64,000 bases of DNA from assembly GCF_020921035.1 (NCBI RefSeq), contig NC_063155.1, positions 23,987,294 through 24,051,293 on the forward strand. The letters are read 5' to 3'. Of this stretch, positions 1 to 9,609 are shown piece after piece. Under the pieces are notes generated by a model, which saw nothing but the letters and a program-made list of their open reading frames with translations, was not told the DNA's origin and searched no databases. The DNA is from Rhodamnia argentea (taxonomy: Eukaryota; Streptophyta; Magnoliopsida; Myrtales; Myrtaceae). Positions within the stretch are counted from its first letter, which is position 1, and each line of letters begins with the position of its first letter. A program made the position numbers and the translations under genes.

Positions 1-430
1 CGCACGATTGGAAATAGACGGTTTGGCGAGCCCGAATCGCCCGTCCCCACTTCTTTTATTATGCGTAAATATTGAAGATATATATAGACGTGGAAAAAAA
101 ACCTAGAGACGTCTATGAGAATAAAAAGAAAACGCAGAGAGTCGTTCTCTGTTTTTGAGATCTTTTGAGAAAGTCTCGAAGATCAAAAGGCAATCAAGCA
201 AGAGGAGCTCCAAGATCCGTAAGCTAGCACTTGGATCGTTGGAGACTTCGGTTCGTGTGTGTGGATACCGGTAGAGGCGCAACACTTAGGGCGCTAATCC
301 AGACACAACCGATCGTCAATTCAACTTCGATCCTCAAAAGGTACGTCTTGAACTTCTATGAACTTCAATATACGCATGGATCCTGTCTAGGGTTTCGGTT
401 TAGATTTATATTCCGCTGCGTTATTTGACA
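1..430. other. Possible LTR-retroelement fragment at the window edge
   Basis: No gene is recognised. The stretch has a TATA-like run near 78-88, then GC-richer unique sequence with a possible donor after position 340 (AAAAGGTACG). The layout resembles the U3/R/U5 and leader of a plant Copia LTR, but no second LTR, primer binding site or pol fragment is visible here. The assignment is a weak impression only. Confidence 0.2.
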
Positions 431-923
431 ATCCCGAAACCCTATCAGAAAGCGACAACACGAACGATCTCATATTAATTACGGATGTTTGTTCTGACAA
501 GCGAGGAGCGCTAGCTTTCATAATAGCGACTCGAAATCATTGTTTCGATTGTCGCGTGTCACTAAATAATTTGACCAGCAAAATGCTTACTCAGAAAAAC
601 AATGTGTAAATATGGCGAATCCATAGTGAAGAATAAATTGCAGGGTGTAAAATTTCGTGCTTAAAAGAAGGTTTGCTGAAGAGTTTAAAATGGAAAACCC
701 TTGATTATTGTTCTAACCCTAGCCTTACTTAAAGATCCCACCGTGAAATACCATCTATATTCATTTATGGAAAACTTCGATCAATCCCTAAGTGAAGACA
801 CATAATGACCTTCCAAAACCCTTAATTGAATAGTGATGACATAGAAATCTATTAAAGCTTTTTAATTTTTTTTGTCTATATGCTCGGGTTTATCTTTTTT
901 CTTTTTAGGGCACTTTTGTGTGT

Positions 924-954
<31 letters not shown>

Positions 955-3930
955 TGGGGGGGTGGGGGGTGTGGTGTTCTAACTAGTCCTAGTCTCGTGT
1001 TTAATGACATAACAAGTTAAACACAGATTCAGCAAAGAAGAAGAGAAGGCAAAAGCTTGTAACGGCCAGAATGCAGGTGAACAGATTGGCAATAGTGTCA
1101 AGCAATTTTAATACTGTTATTCAAAAAGCATCACCGTCAACATCTAAAAAGTAGAGAGTATCGCCATTTTACTTGCAGAATTTTATGAACTTCTCTTCAC
1201 TTCATCGTGCACAAAACTTTAGCAGACTGAAGAATCTATCAAATCCTACGATCTCCATCTTCTTCTTCTTCGTTTTCGAGAGAGAGAGAGATCAACTTGA
1301 TATGTCTACTAGACAACATGATCGGACCCCAGAAAACCTTACAGGTGTTGTGAAGAAAAAAACCATTTTGAGATCTGACACTAGAAAGCTCTCTCTTCGC
1401 TTAGCAGAGGAAGAAACGCTAAAAGCCATTTTTTTTCTCAACAAGAAAGAGTAACCATGACATGAACGCCCTCAAGGTGGAAGAAAGATTCTTCTTTTCA
1501 AAGAGAAAAAAGGGCATGTCGAAGCTTACGCGGGGAGGTGGAGGCGGCGGGGGATGAATGGCTGGGCGGCCCGGCCTCGGCGGGGCAGTGCAGTGAGCCA
1601 TCACGCTCTGAATGGCATTCGAGTACCTAAGGATTCTCCGACGGAACCTCCTCTCAGCCTTGGAGTAGTAGTCGGGTTCTCGGTCGCTCACGCTGTTCAA
1701 GAGGAACTGAACGCTATTTGGACGATTCGTTGCGGTTCGTACCATTTTCGCGAGACCAGAGAAACCTTGAGGACTCTTGCTTCGTACATATACTCGCAAA
1801 GTTCGTCAAGAAAGAGGCAAAAAAAGAAAAAGAGAGAGAACGGAAACCTCGGTGTCTCGTTGTGGCAGCAGGTGGTCTCGGGTGAGTGACAACGGGCCAA
1901 AAAGGTTGCGGAAACCGTTGTCTTGATATCGTGTTGTTGCAACAAACGGAGAATACTAATACTCGTTTCCTAAATCGATTTTTACTAAGTAATGTGATGC
2001 AGCGATTAAGTATTTTAGCAGGCCCGTTTCAGCACTTAACAAAAATTTGCCGCGTGTTACTCTATTAATCAAGAGTTAGTAGGCAAGTCTTAATATATAT
2101 ATATATATATCTATCTCATATTGACATAACCTATCGTATTAGAAGAGACCAAGGAACGGCGCCATAACCGACGAAATGTTTTGAGAAGTTGCCTTGAATC
2201 ACAAATCCACGGATTTAAGAATAGGTCATTCAACCACGAGCCTAAACCGCTAGGTAGGAAGAGACTGTATGAATGTAAGTGCCTTTTTCTAGCTAGATCA
2301 TTCTAGTTTCAACATAATGTCGGTGAAGCTATTCGATCGGGTTGACTCTAGGTGAGGCCTATGCGATCAAACGGTTCGCATGAATTGCGCTTCATATGGA
2401 TTAGGATCATGCAATAATTTTCCTCAATAGGTTTAATTATCAACCGTGTATTTGAGGAGCGAGTACTCATTTTAATATATCCTTCAGGAACTCGTAAAAT
2501 CCACACTAGATCCCACTAAAAAAAAGAGACAAGTTCACGTATAGCTCGTGACTATTTGTCTGACATATTACCCATAAAATCAGTTTATACATAGTATTTC
2601 CATATTTTGCAGGTCCTAGTATCTGTTTAATTTGTAATTGATGATCGTGACTGAACCTCAAAGTAAGGACCACATATTTGCTCGGCGGGAAGATTAGGGA
2701 AGCAAATGAGATGAAGGGAAGGCAGAGACCGATATGCAGAGACCGATATGACGCCTCAGGAAGGAGTGCATTCATTGTTTCTGTTGCGGGCTTTTTGTTG
2801 TCTTGCGATTGAGTGCCCTTGATTTCGTTTTAGCGAAAAGGAGTGAATTCCGGATTAGAGTTTTGAACGAGAAAGCTTTTTCATGGTGATATTCAACGGC
2901 GCGACCGTCCTGACTCGTGAGCGTTTCTTCTTCTGCAACTTCAGGACTTGCGTACGGCGAACGGGAAAAGAAGCTTTTTGCCGGAGGAAGAAGGGACGAG
3001 TGGACGGTAAGATCGAAAGAGAGACGAGGATTGACCTCATAAATCAGTCTCTGTATTCCAAGAACTCTCGTTTATCTCAAGAACGTAAGTTTCGTATTGC
3101 GTTTTTGATAGGGTCATTGAACTTTAATTTAAATTACTTGATATATTCAACTTTTCTTTTAAACTGTTGGACTAATCTTTGACTGGTACTCAACTAATCT
3201 CTGTTGATGAAGCGCTAACATATTAGTCACGTGGCAAAGATATGGAATACACTGGATGATTATAATCGAAAGTTCAATGATCATATTGCAACTAGTAGAA
3301 GATTTACATTAGGTTTACGCTTGGTTTTTTTATTTTAATATCTCTGGAAAAGTAATGTTTTTCCTATCAAGCATCAATTGACTGACCAGATGATAATTGA
3401 GGAGGGTTTGTGTCGGAAATGCTAAATGGTCGGCTAGACATGGATGTCGAATTCTTATTTACACCTTGCCAATTAAAGAGTTCCTATTTACAAGGCAGTA
3501 TTCAACTCGCATTTTGCCTGAATATATTGTCGGGAACATCACTTATGATGTTTTGGAGATGACAAAATAATTAAAGGTAACTAACGTGTGTATTGGTTGA
3601 GTGGAACAAGATGAGAAATGCGTAAGCCTTTATGTAGATGGTGTTCTAACAAGATCATCTAAAGACAAGGAGTGCATTGCTCTATCAATGGTGCACAAGG
3701 CATTAGGCGTACAGGTACATACAAGCTGGAGGTACCCGAGTAGAAAATGAATAAGCCTAAAAGAGGTTTCTACAAGCTCGAGGTACCTGAGTAAAGGGAG
3801 CTAGGTGATTCACACTATGTCAAATACGAAAAAGACCGACATTACATTAGATGTTGGCTAGAAATAGTTCCATCGATGAAGCCAAGTTCATTCTTGGCCA
3901 AAAGAGACATAATCATGACAAGATCCCAGG
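431..3930. other. Intergenic region without a recognisable gene
   Basis: I see only short frames without conserved domains. A TG/poly-G tract lies near 0.92-0.97 kb and an (AT)n run near 2.09-2.11 kb. A short direct repeat encoding roughly KLEVPE occurs near 3.72 and 3.77 kb, both copies followed by a stop. That suggests decayed transposon sequence rather than a gene. Confidence 0.5.
917..969. repeat. (TG)n followed by poly-G tract
   Basis: Eleven TG units run directly into about 17 consecutive G, then further G blocks split by single T. The strand is G-rich enough for quadruplex formation. It is also the kind of tract where read errors and length polymorphism are common. Confidence 0.9.
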
Positions 3931-4628
3931 TGAAAAAATTGTCCAAAAAGTCATAAACCCATTATACTTTTGTTAATTTATTCCTAAACCTTTTAATTGT
4001 GTCAATTAAGTCATAAAAATTCATTTTTTTCAATTAAGTCTATCTGGTCAAATTTGGTCAGAAATCGCTAACATAGATGCCAACCATCCTATGTGGCTCG
4101 TCGCTGTTGTGGAAATTTTTGATAATATTTTAATATTTTTATTATTTTGAACTTTTCTTTTGTGTTTTTCCTTCTTCCTGCGCTAGTCTCTAAGCATCGG
4201 CAATAGTCGGTGACCGACCCAAGGCAACAACTACCGGAAAGAGTCGCATTTGCCAAAGGCCGGTGGGAGTCGGCCTCGCCAAAGGCTAGATGGGCTGATT
4301 CTCACTCGAAGGTGGCATGGCTTTGGGGAGGCTCGACCTCACCAGGTCGTAGCCTATGGTCGGTCACTAGCCATGGCCGAGGCCTAGCGACCGCCGAAGG
4401 AAGAAATAAAAAAGAAAGAAGAAAAGAAAATGAAAAAGAAAATAAAAAATGAAAATTTCAAATTTTTTTTAAAAATTTGCCCATGTCATCGATATTCGGT
4501 CAAAATTGACTGGATGGACTCAACTGGAAAAACATGAAAATGTTTATAACTCAATCGGCACAATTAAAAGGTTTAAAATTGAATTGACAAAAGTACAATA
4601 AGTTTAACTTTTGGACAATTTGCCCCCA
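3931..4628. mobile_element. Foldback/long-TIR element, copy A
   Basis: The left arm reads inward as a run of 'aaaccttttaattgtgtcaattaagtc'-like phrases. The right arm carries their reverse complements near 4.55-4.62 kb. The core has a pyrimidine tract, a GC-rich segment (4.19-4.40 kb) and a purine tract, the layout shared by the other copies. There is no transposase frame. The flanks share CCAGGT (about 3928 and 4629), a possible eroded target duplication. Confidence 0.75.
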
Positions 4629-4814
4629 CCAGGTTATATAACTTTTCTCAACTAAGGGTCTAAAGACTAAGGTTGTCCTTGGATTGTTTGAGTAGCAAAA
4701 GAAAAAAGTGTTATCCCCATTTTTAGTATCAAAATTAGGAGTAGTTGTAGCCGCGACAAGGGTTGCCACAATTGATGGATTGTGAAGGTTATCGAACCTA
4801 GGAGTATGCAACCA

Positions 4815-5385
4815 TATTGGGTTTACCTAAAAATCGGATACAATCACCCGAAAAATAGGTCGGGGAACCGGTTGCTATTCAAACCAATTTGAGAACAGGT
4901 TCTAATTTTTGGGAACTAGTTAGAATCGGCCCGGTTCGTAGTTCTAAGTGAAGACCCACCCGGGAACCGGACCGGCTTTAGAACCGATTTTTAGCTATTG
5001 TAAAATAAATATAAAAAAAACTAGTCTCGCTCGCTTCACCTCCTCTGTTTTTGGTGGTTTTAATTTCTATTGCTTATATAAGGGATTGTTGCTTTTGACA
5101 GGGAGTGAGTTTTATTATTTATTTTTTACTTTGAATCTTTTCATTGCTACTCATATTATTTTGCTACAAAAAATGAAATCAGAAAAAGAAACAAAAGAAA
5201 AAAAAGTTCTCGGGTCGACCCTAGAACCTCATCGAAAAAATAGGATAAGTTCCAAAGCAGGTTCCAAGACAAAAAGGGTAGGTTCCAAGTTCCAAAAACT
5301 GGAAACCGGTTATAAATATAACACGGTATGTTTCAGGTTCTAGGTTTGAAACCTACCCACCCGGACCATGCTCACCTCTCATCAA
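4815..5385. repeat. GGTTCC-rich interspersed repeat
   Basis: Many short phrases of the type 'gaaccggtt', 'ggttccaa' and 'ccggttc' occur in both orientations across both halves, with an AT-rich centre. The right end carries 'cccggaccatgctcacc'. The density of GGTTC/GAACC words marks a non-autonomous repeat. Similar vocabulary appears near 42.2-42.4 and 46.7-46.9 kb. No protein is encoded. Confidence 0.55.
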
Positions 5386-5766
5386 ACCTTTCGCAATGAA
5401 AGCTTAACAATGTTTTCCCACCATGTAAAGAATAGAGCTATATTTCGACCCCCCCAAAAAAAAAGAGAGAATAGAGCTATATCTTTTTCCTCCACTTTGT
5501 CTACAATAAACGCATCTAGGGAGATATGCTAAATCCCTTGACATAAGGAATTGAGGTATGCAATGAAGTAAATATTGAAGTTGTGATCAATTCTTGGGCT
5601 CACAAGTTTCTAGACATATAGTGAGTAGGTAAAGTATGTGCTTCTTGCTTTGTGGGTGATAGGTAAAAATTGTGGTCAACAAAATGGCTGGCACGCAATG
5701 TCTAGCAGAGTCCACATGGAATATTTTCTTGGAGAATGCTGGTGATGAAGGTTATAAATAGCCCAC

Positions 5767-6036
5767 GTGAGAAATGCTTCTGGCACTGAAGATGGCGAAC
5801 AGAAGAAAAGTTGTAGAAGTTGGAAGGTGCGACAAGAAAGGAGAAGCGCTCAATTAGGGGGAGCTCGTCGAAATCGCGACAAGGATGACAATGAAGATGA
5901 GAGTAACAAAAGGCATAGGAGACGGTGCTACATTTGCGGCAAGGTAGGATACATTGACAAAGTTTGTTGGTTTAGGCGGGAAGAAGGAAATGTTGCAACT
6001 TTTATCAACAAGGAGATTAGAAGCGCAGAAGAATGA
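5767..6036 (+). pseudogene. Gag-like zinc-knuckle fragment of LTR retroelement
   Basis: A charged, Arg/Lys/Glu/Asp-rich frame of 89 residues contains CYICGKVGYIDKVC (5926-5967). That is the C-X2-C-X4-H-X4-C nucleocapsid knuckle of plant retroelement Gag proteins with the histidine position occupied by tyrosine, a CAC/T to TAC-type change. The frame stops at 6036 and no pol follows. The start codon is absent or eroded: the first codon is GTG in the context cccacGTGaga. Given its place between LTR remnants it is a dead gag fragment, not a host gene. Confidence 0.6.
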
Positions 6037-6664
6037 GACTTCCAAGCGCCTGTTGCAGTGAAGGAATGAGAAGAGCTAGCCATAGCCTGTATAGGTAAGT
6101 CAGATCATTCGATAGATCCTGTCACGTCCTCAAAGAAGAGCAAGTCAAGGAAGAATTCGAAGAAGCAAGCAACGACAACAACAAGCAATTGTGAGAAGGA
6201 ACTGTAAGGAATGCACGAGATGATGAAGAAGCTGAGAGTTGAGAAGGTGAAGATGGAATGTAAGGACCAAGCTGTTGGCATCAAAATGTTGCGGATGGAG
6301 TTAAATCGACTTAAACATGAAATGAAAATCACGAATGAGAAACATGACCACAGAGAATGGAGACTAGCATAAAGTAAAAAGAGGCATTGCTAAAATCTGA
6401 GCTTCATAAAACCCGGTTGAACGTCACAGCTATAGAGCCAGCTGAAGTTAAAGCAAATAGTGTCAAGTTAGGTCCTCATCTTGCAGTATAGCAACAAGCG
6501 CTGGAAGCGAGCGAATCATTCTGGGAGAACCGTGAAAATTGATAAGGGGGAGTGTTGAGGTTGTGATCAATTTATGTAGAAAAGTTTAGAGCCCGCAAGT
6601 TTCTTAACCTATAGCGCGTAGGTAAAGTATGTGATTCTAGCTTAGTAGGTGGTAGGTAAAAACT

Positions 6665-7304
6665 AGGGAAAATTACCAAAAAAGTTACAAATCTATTGCA
6701 ATTATATTAATTCAGTCCTAAAATTTTTGCATTTGTACCAATTCAGTCCATCCGGCCAACTTCTTTCGGCAAGCGCTAACATGGTAATTTTTTAATAATA
6801 TTTAAATAATTTTCAATTTATTTATTTATTTATTTTATTCCTTTCTTTTCTTTCTCTTTCTTCCTCTAGTAAATAACCGATCCGGCGAGGGCAAGGTCAG
6901 CCTTGCCTAGCAACGAAGAGGCTCGACCCGGCCATGGCTGGGCGAGGCTTGGCTTGGCTTGGCCAAATCTGGGTGAGGCCGACCTCGTCCCGTAACAGTG
7001 AGGTCGAGCCTCGGCGGTGGCCAGCAAGGTTGCCCTAGCCGGCTCTCGTCTCTAGCCGGTTGCCGATTTGGTAGCCGGCTTGAGGAAAAAGGAAAAGAAA
7101 AAAATAAAGAAAAGGAAAAAAATAAACAAACAATTTGAAAAAATGTTAAAATATTCTTTAAAATTGTCACGTCATCACAGACCGACGTCCACGTTAGCGC
7201 AGGCTGAGTAAAGTGGGCTGGATGGACTGAATTGGTACAAATACAAAATATTTATGATTGAATTAGCACAATTGTAATACATTTACAACTGTTTTAATAA
7301 ATTT
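6665..7304. mobile_element. Foldback/long-TIR element, copy B, nested in an LTR
   Basis: This is the clearest family copy, about 640 bp. The left arm (GGGAAAATTACCAAAAAAG, then CAATTCAGTCCATCC) matches the reverse complement of the right arm over about 95 bases. Inside these, a pyrimidine tract (6.83-6.87 kb) mirrors a purine tract (7.08-7.14 kb). The GC-rich centre repeats 'gaggc-cgacctcg'-like words. TAAAAACT occurs directly on both sides (6657-6664 and 7305-7312), and the undisturbed LTR has one equivalent site, so this is a real insertion. It has no coding capacity. Long TIRs with an 8-9 bp duplication fit MULE- or hAT-type MITEs; the class is inferred. Confidence 0.85.
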
Positions 7305-7769
7305 TAAAAACTGAGGTCAACGAAATGGCCAGCATGCAATTTTTAGAGGAGTCCACGTAGAAGATCTTCTTGGAGAATTGATGGTGAAGGCTATAAGTAG
7401 CCCAGCCCTGACCAAAAAGTGTGTGCAGAGTTGGAGAGAGGAGAGTGAGAAAAGAAAGAGTGAACGAAAGTGAGTTTCCAATGGTGAAAAAAGTGAGGTG
7501 TGTGTGGGAGTGGTCTCAGCAACTCATGAGAGAGCTGAGTGTGGAGTAAGTGTGTCCTTGTAATATGTAGTTTATAAAAGGTGGCGCTTTTTCCACTCCC
7601 ACTATGGCTAAAACACTCCTTAGCACATTATTTTGACACTATTAATCTTTGTGGGTTTCACGCTTTTTGAGCATTCTTCATTTGCTTTTCTTCTTTTTCT
7701 TTTTTATGCCACTTTCTTTCTTATCATTTATTTCTTTGCTCTCTCTCTCTCTCTCTCTAAAACACCCCT

Positions 7770-8329
7770 ATGATGCCAATAATAGACAAGTTCTTGACTC
7801 CCCAACGTTCGATGTCGGATTCGACAATAGAAAAGAAAAGGAAAAAAAAAAACTCCATTGAAGATTCGAATCCAGGAGTTGAACTGCTCACCCAATTCCT
7901 CATCAAGCTCATTAGTCACCGTCATCGTCGATTTGCCATTACCTACCCACCTCCAAATTCATGGCTGGAATTCGCCCCGACTCTCACTAAGTTGTTTACG
8001 CAAACTATAAATGCCACCTTCAAGAACAATAATCCTCTAGACCGGCAAGGATTTGGCCATCCTCGCCCCTGCGGTCTCTCCTTCTTATACGCCAATCTTG
8101 GTCATCGAGCAACCATCGCAAGCAATCAAGAGGGCTGACGAGGTGATTGCTAACTCGATCCTCATGTCCAAGCCCTTGAGGAGGCTTCGTTGTCCGTCAA
8201 TTGTTTGAATCTCCATGCTCTGATCGCCATTAAGAAGTTCAATGCAATACCCATTACGTCAATTGTGTTCCTAGGTATCAAACTCCAATTAAAGATTGAA
8301 AAACCAATGAGTGAGACGTAACCTGGATG
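7770..8329 (+). pseudogene. Frameshifted coding remnant between inverted LTR pieces
   Basis: An ATG-initiated frame (7770-8138) gives SNPGVELLTQFLIKLISHRH and NSWLEFAPTLTKLF with protein-like composition. Near 8040 the sense continues in another frame (DLAILAPAVSP, PILVIEQPSQAIKRADEVIA). After about 8175 a third frame runs to a stop at 8328. These shifts indicate a once-coding gene, broken at least twice. I do not recognise the family. It lies between two LTR-like segments in opposite orientation (7.56-7.62 and 8.56-8.63 kb), so capture by a retroelement is possible. Confidence 0.4.
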
Positions 8330-8555
8330 ACAAGTGATAGAGGCAGATCACAAAGGAGAGTGTTCTTTTTTTTTTTTTTTTTTTGGACAGAACCACTAAG
8401 GTTTGAACCATGATCGGATTAGGAGGGATAGAGAGAAATAAAAAGAAAGGAGAAAAATGGGACAAACGAGAAAAGATAGAAGAAAACAAATGAGATGTCA
8501 TAACCAAACAAAAAGATGCTTAAAAAAGGATGGACCCATAAGGGTTAATATAGTC

Positions 8556-8692
8556 AAAATACTGTAAGTGGGAGTGTTTTAACTATAGTGGGAGTGGAAA
8601 AAGCACTGCCCTTTTATAAATAGTGAATGAATTTTTCTATTTTGGAAAATAACATTACAAGTCTCACTCAATAAGTGGTATCGAAACACGCT
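8556..8692 (-). repeat. LTR-terminus fragment, inverted relative to 7.56-7.62 kb
   Basis: The segment 'gtgttttaactatagtgggagtggaaaaagc' is the near-exact reverse complement of 'ctttttccactcccactatggctaaaacac' at about 7.59-7.62 kb, and 'ttataaa' follows in both. It therefore belongs to the same LTR family as the 5.6-7.6 kb element but points the other way. A degenerate TGGTATCGAAAC, like an initiator-Met primer binding site, follows at about 8.69 kb on the plus strand. Confidence 0.6.
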
Positions 8693-8699
8693 ACGCAAC

Positions 8700-9058
8700 T
8701 CAACAGTTAAGCTTATCAAACAATCGACAAATAAAGTAATAATGGCAAGGGACTCGTGAAAGATAATTCCCATGTGCCATAATCTCATATGTATGGTTGT
8801 CCTTATGCTTGATTAACGATTTACCAAATAGCTTGACACATATCATGGAAAGTATATATGCTTTAATCAAGTTAGCTTATACTAAGAGAGGTTTATAACA
8901 CATCATTAGCTGATAACTTAATCAAAATGTTAGTACAAAAAAGTAATGCATCAAAATGGTTGTAAACGATAAGAAAATTTCACAAATTAAAAAATAACTA
9001 AACGTTGGTAAGTAACTCAAATGATGACTAATCACTGTTAGGATACACATGTAAGTTA
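8700..9058. other. AT-rich spacer
   Basis: I see no gene, domain or repeat here beyond general AT-rich sequence. Confidence 0.5.
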
Positions 9059-9609
9059 TGTTAGAGAAGTCCAACATCGAATAATTGATGTAGTGTAGAG
9101 CGGTTAATATATCCTAGTTGGCCCATAACTCATTGACTTAAGCTTTTTTAGTGAAGATGGGTCCAACTGGATATGTTAATGGGCTCGGACTTAGGCTCCC
9201 TCTTGGCGATCTCCCCGGTAAAGATATCGAACTTCTCTTGCGTGCTCCTAACAAATGGTATCAGAGCCAACGCGGTTTTTCGGGCTGGCGGGCATCATGG
9301 TATAGCAATGCAAGCCTGATGAGCACCGATGGAGATTCAAGTTGAGATATATTGATACAGAAGGATACTTGAATTAATGAGGAGCAAACTTAACACTGAA
9401 ACTCACATTGAGTTGTGTTAGAGAAGTCCCACATCAGATAATTAATGTGGTGTTGAGCGGTTAATATATCTTAGTTGGCCCATAATTCATTGGCTTGAGC
9501 TTTTGAGTGAAGGTGGATCCAACTGGATATGTTAACGGGCTCGGACTTAGGTTTCATCTTGGCGATCTCCTCGGTGAAGATATCGGACTTACGTTGCGTG
9601 CTCCCAACA
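9059..9609 (+). mobile_element. TRIM-like miniature LTR retrotransposon
   Basis: Two direct repeats, 9059-9253 and 9416-9609, start TGTTAGAGAAGTCC and end CCTAACA or CCCAACA, so each has TG...CA ends as LTRs do. They match closely along their length. Immediately inside the left repeat is TGGTATCAGAGCC (9256-9268), the standard plant primer binding site complementary to initiator methionine tRNA. The internal region is only about 160 bp and has no coding capacity. Length, LTR size and PBS fit a terminal-repeat retrotransposon in miniature. I see no clean 5-bp target duplication and no convincing polypurine tract. Confidence 0.8.

Larger units (their letters stand above)
5573..7640 (+). mobile_element. 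Decayed non-autonomous LTR retroelement (Copia-like)
   Basis: The left LTR remnant (from about 5573, TATTGAAGTTGTGATCAA) and a right LTR starting at 6553 (TGTTGAGGTTGTGATCAA) share a long matching series, including 'gtaggtaaagtatgtg' and the 'gtcaacraaatggc' segment. Just before the right LTR is GATAAGGGGGAG, a typical polypurine tract. Between the LTRs are only a gag-like zinc knuckle fragment and a lysine/glutamate-rich remnant near 6.2-6.36 kb. No protease, integrase or reverse transcriptase is present. The left LTR is truncated near 5765, and the right LTR is interrupted by a foldback element at 6665-7304. The exact right end near 7.62 kb is uncertain. Confidence 0.7.

Noticed and set aside
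7862-7880. tRNA B-box-like GATTCGAATCC
   Set aside because: No upstream A-box, anticodon arm or acceptor stem; it lies in the coding remnant.
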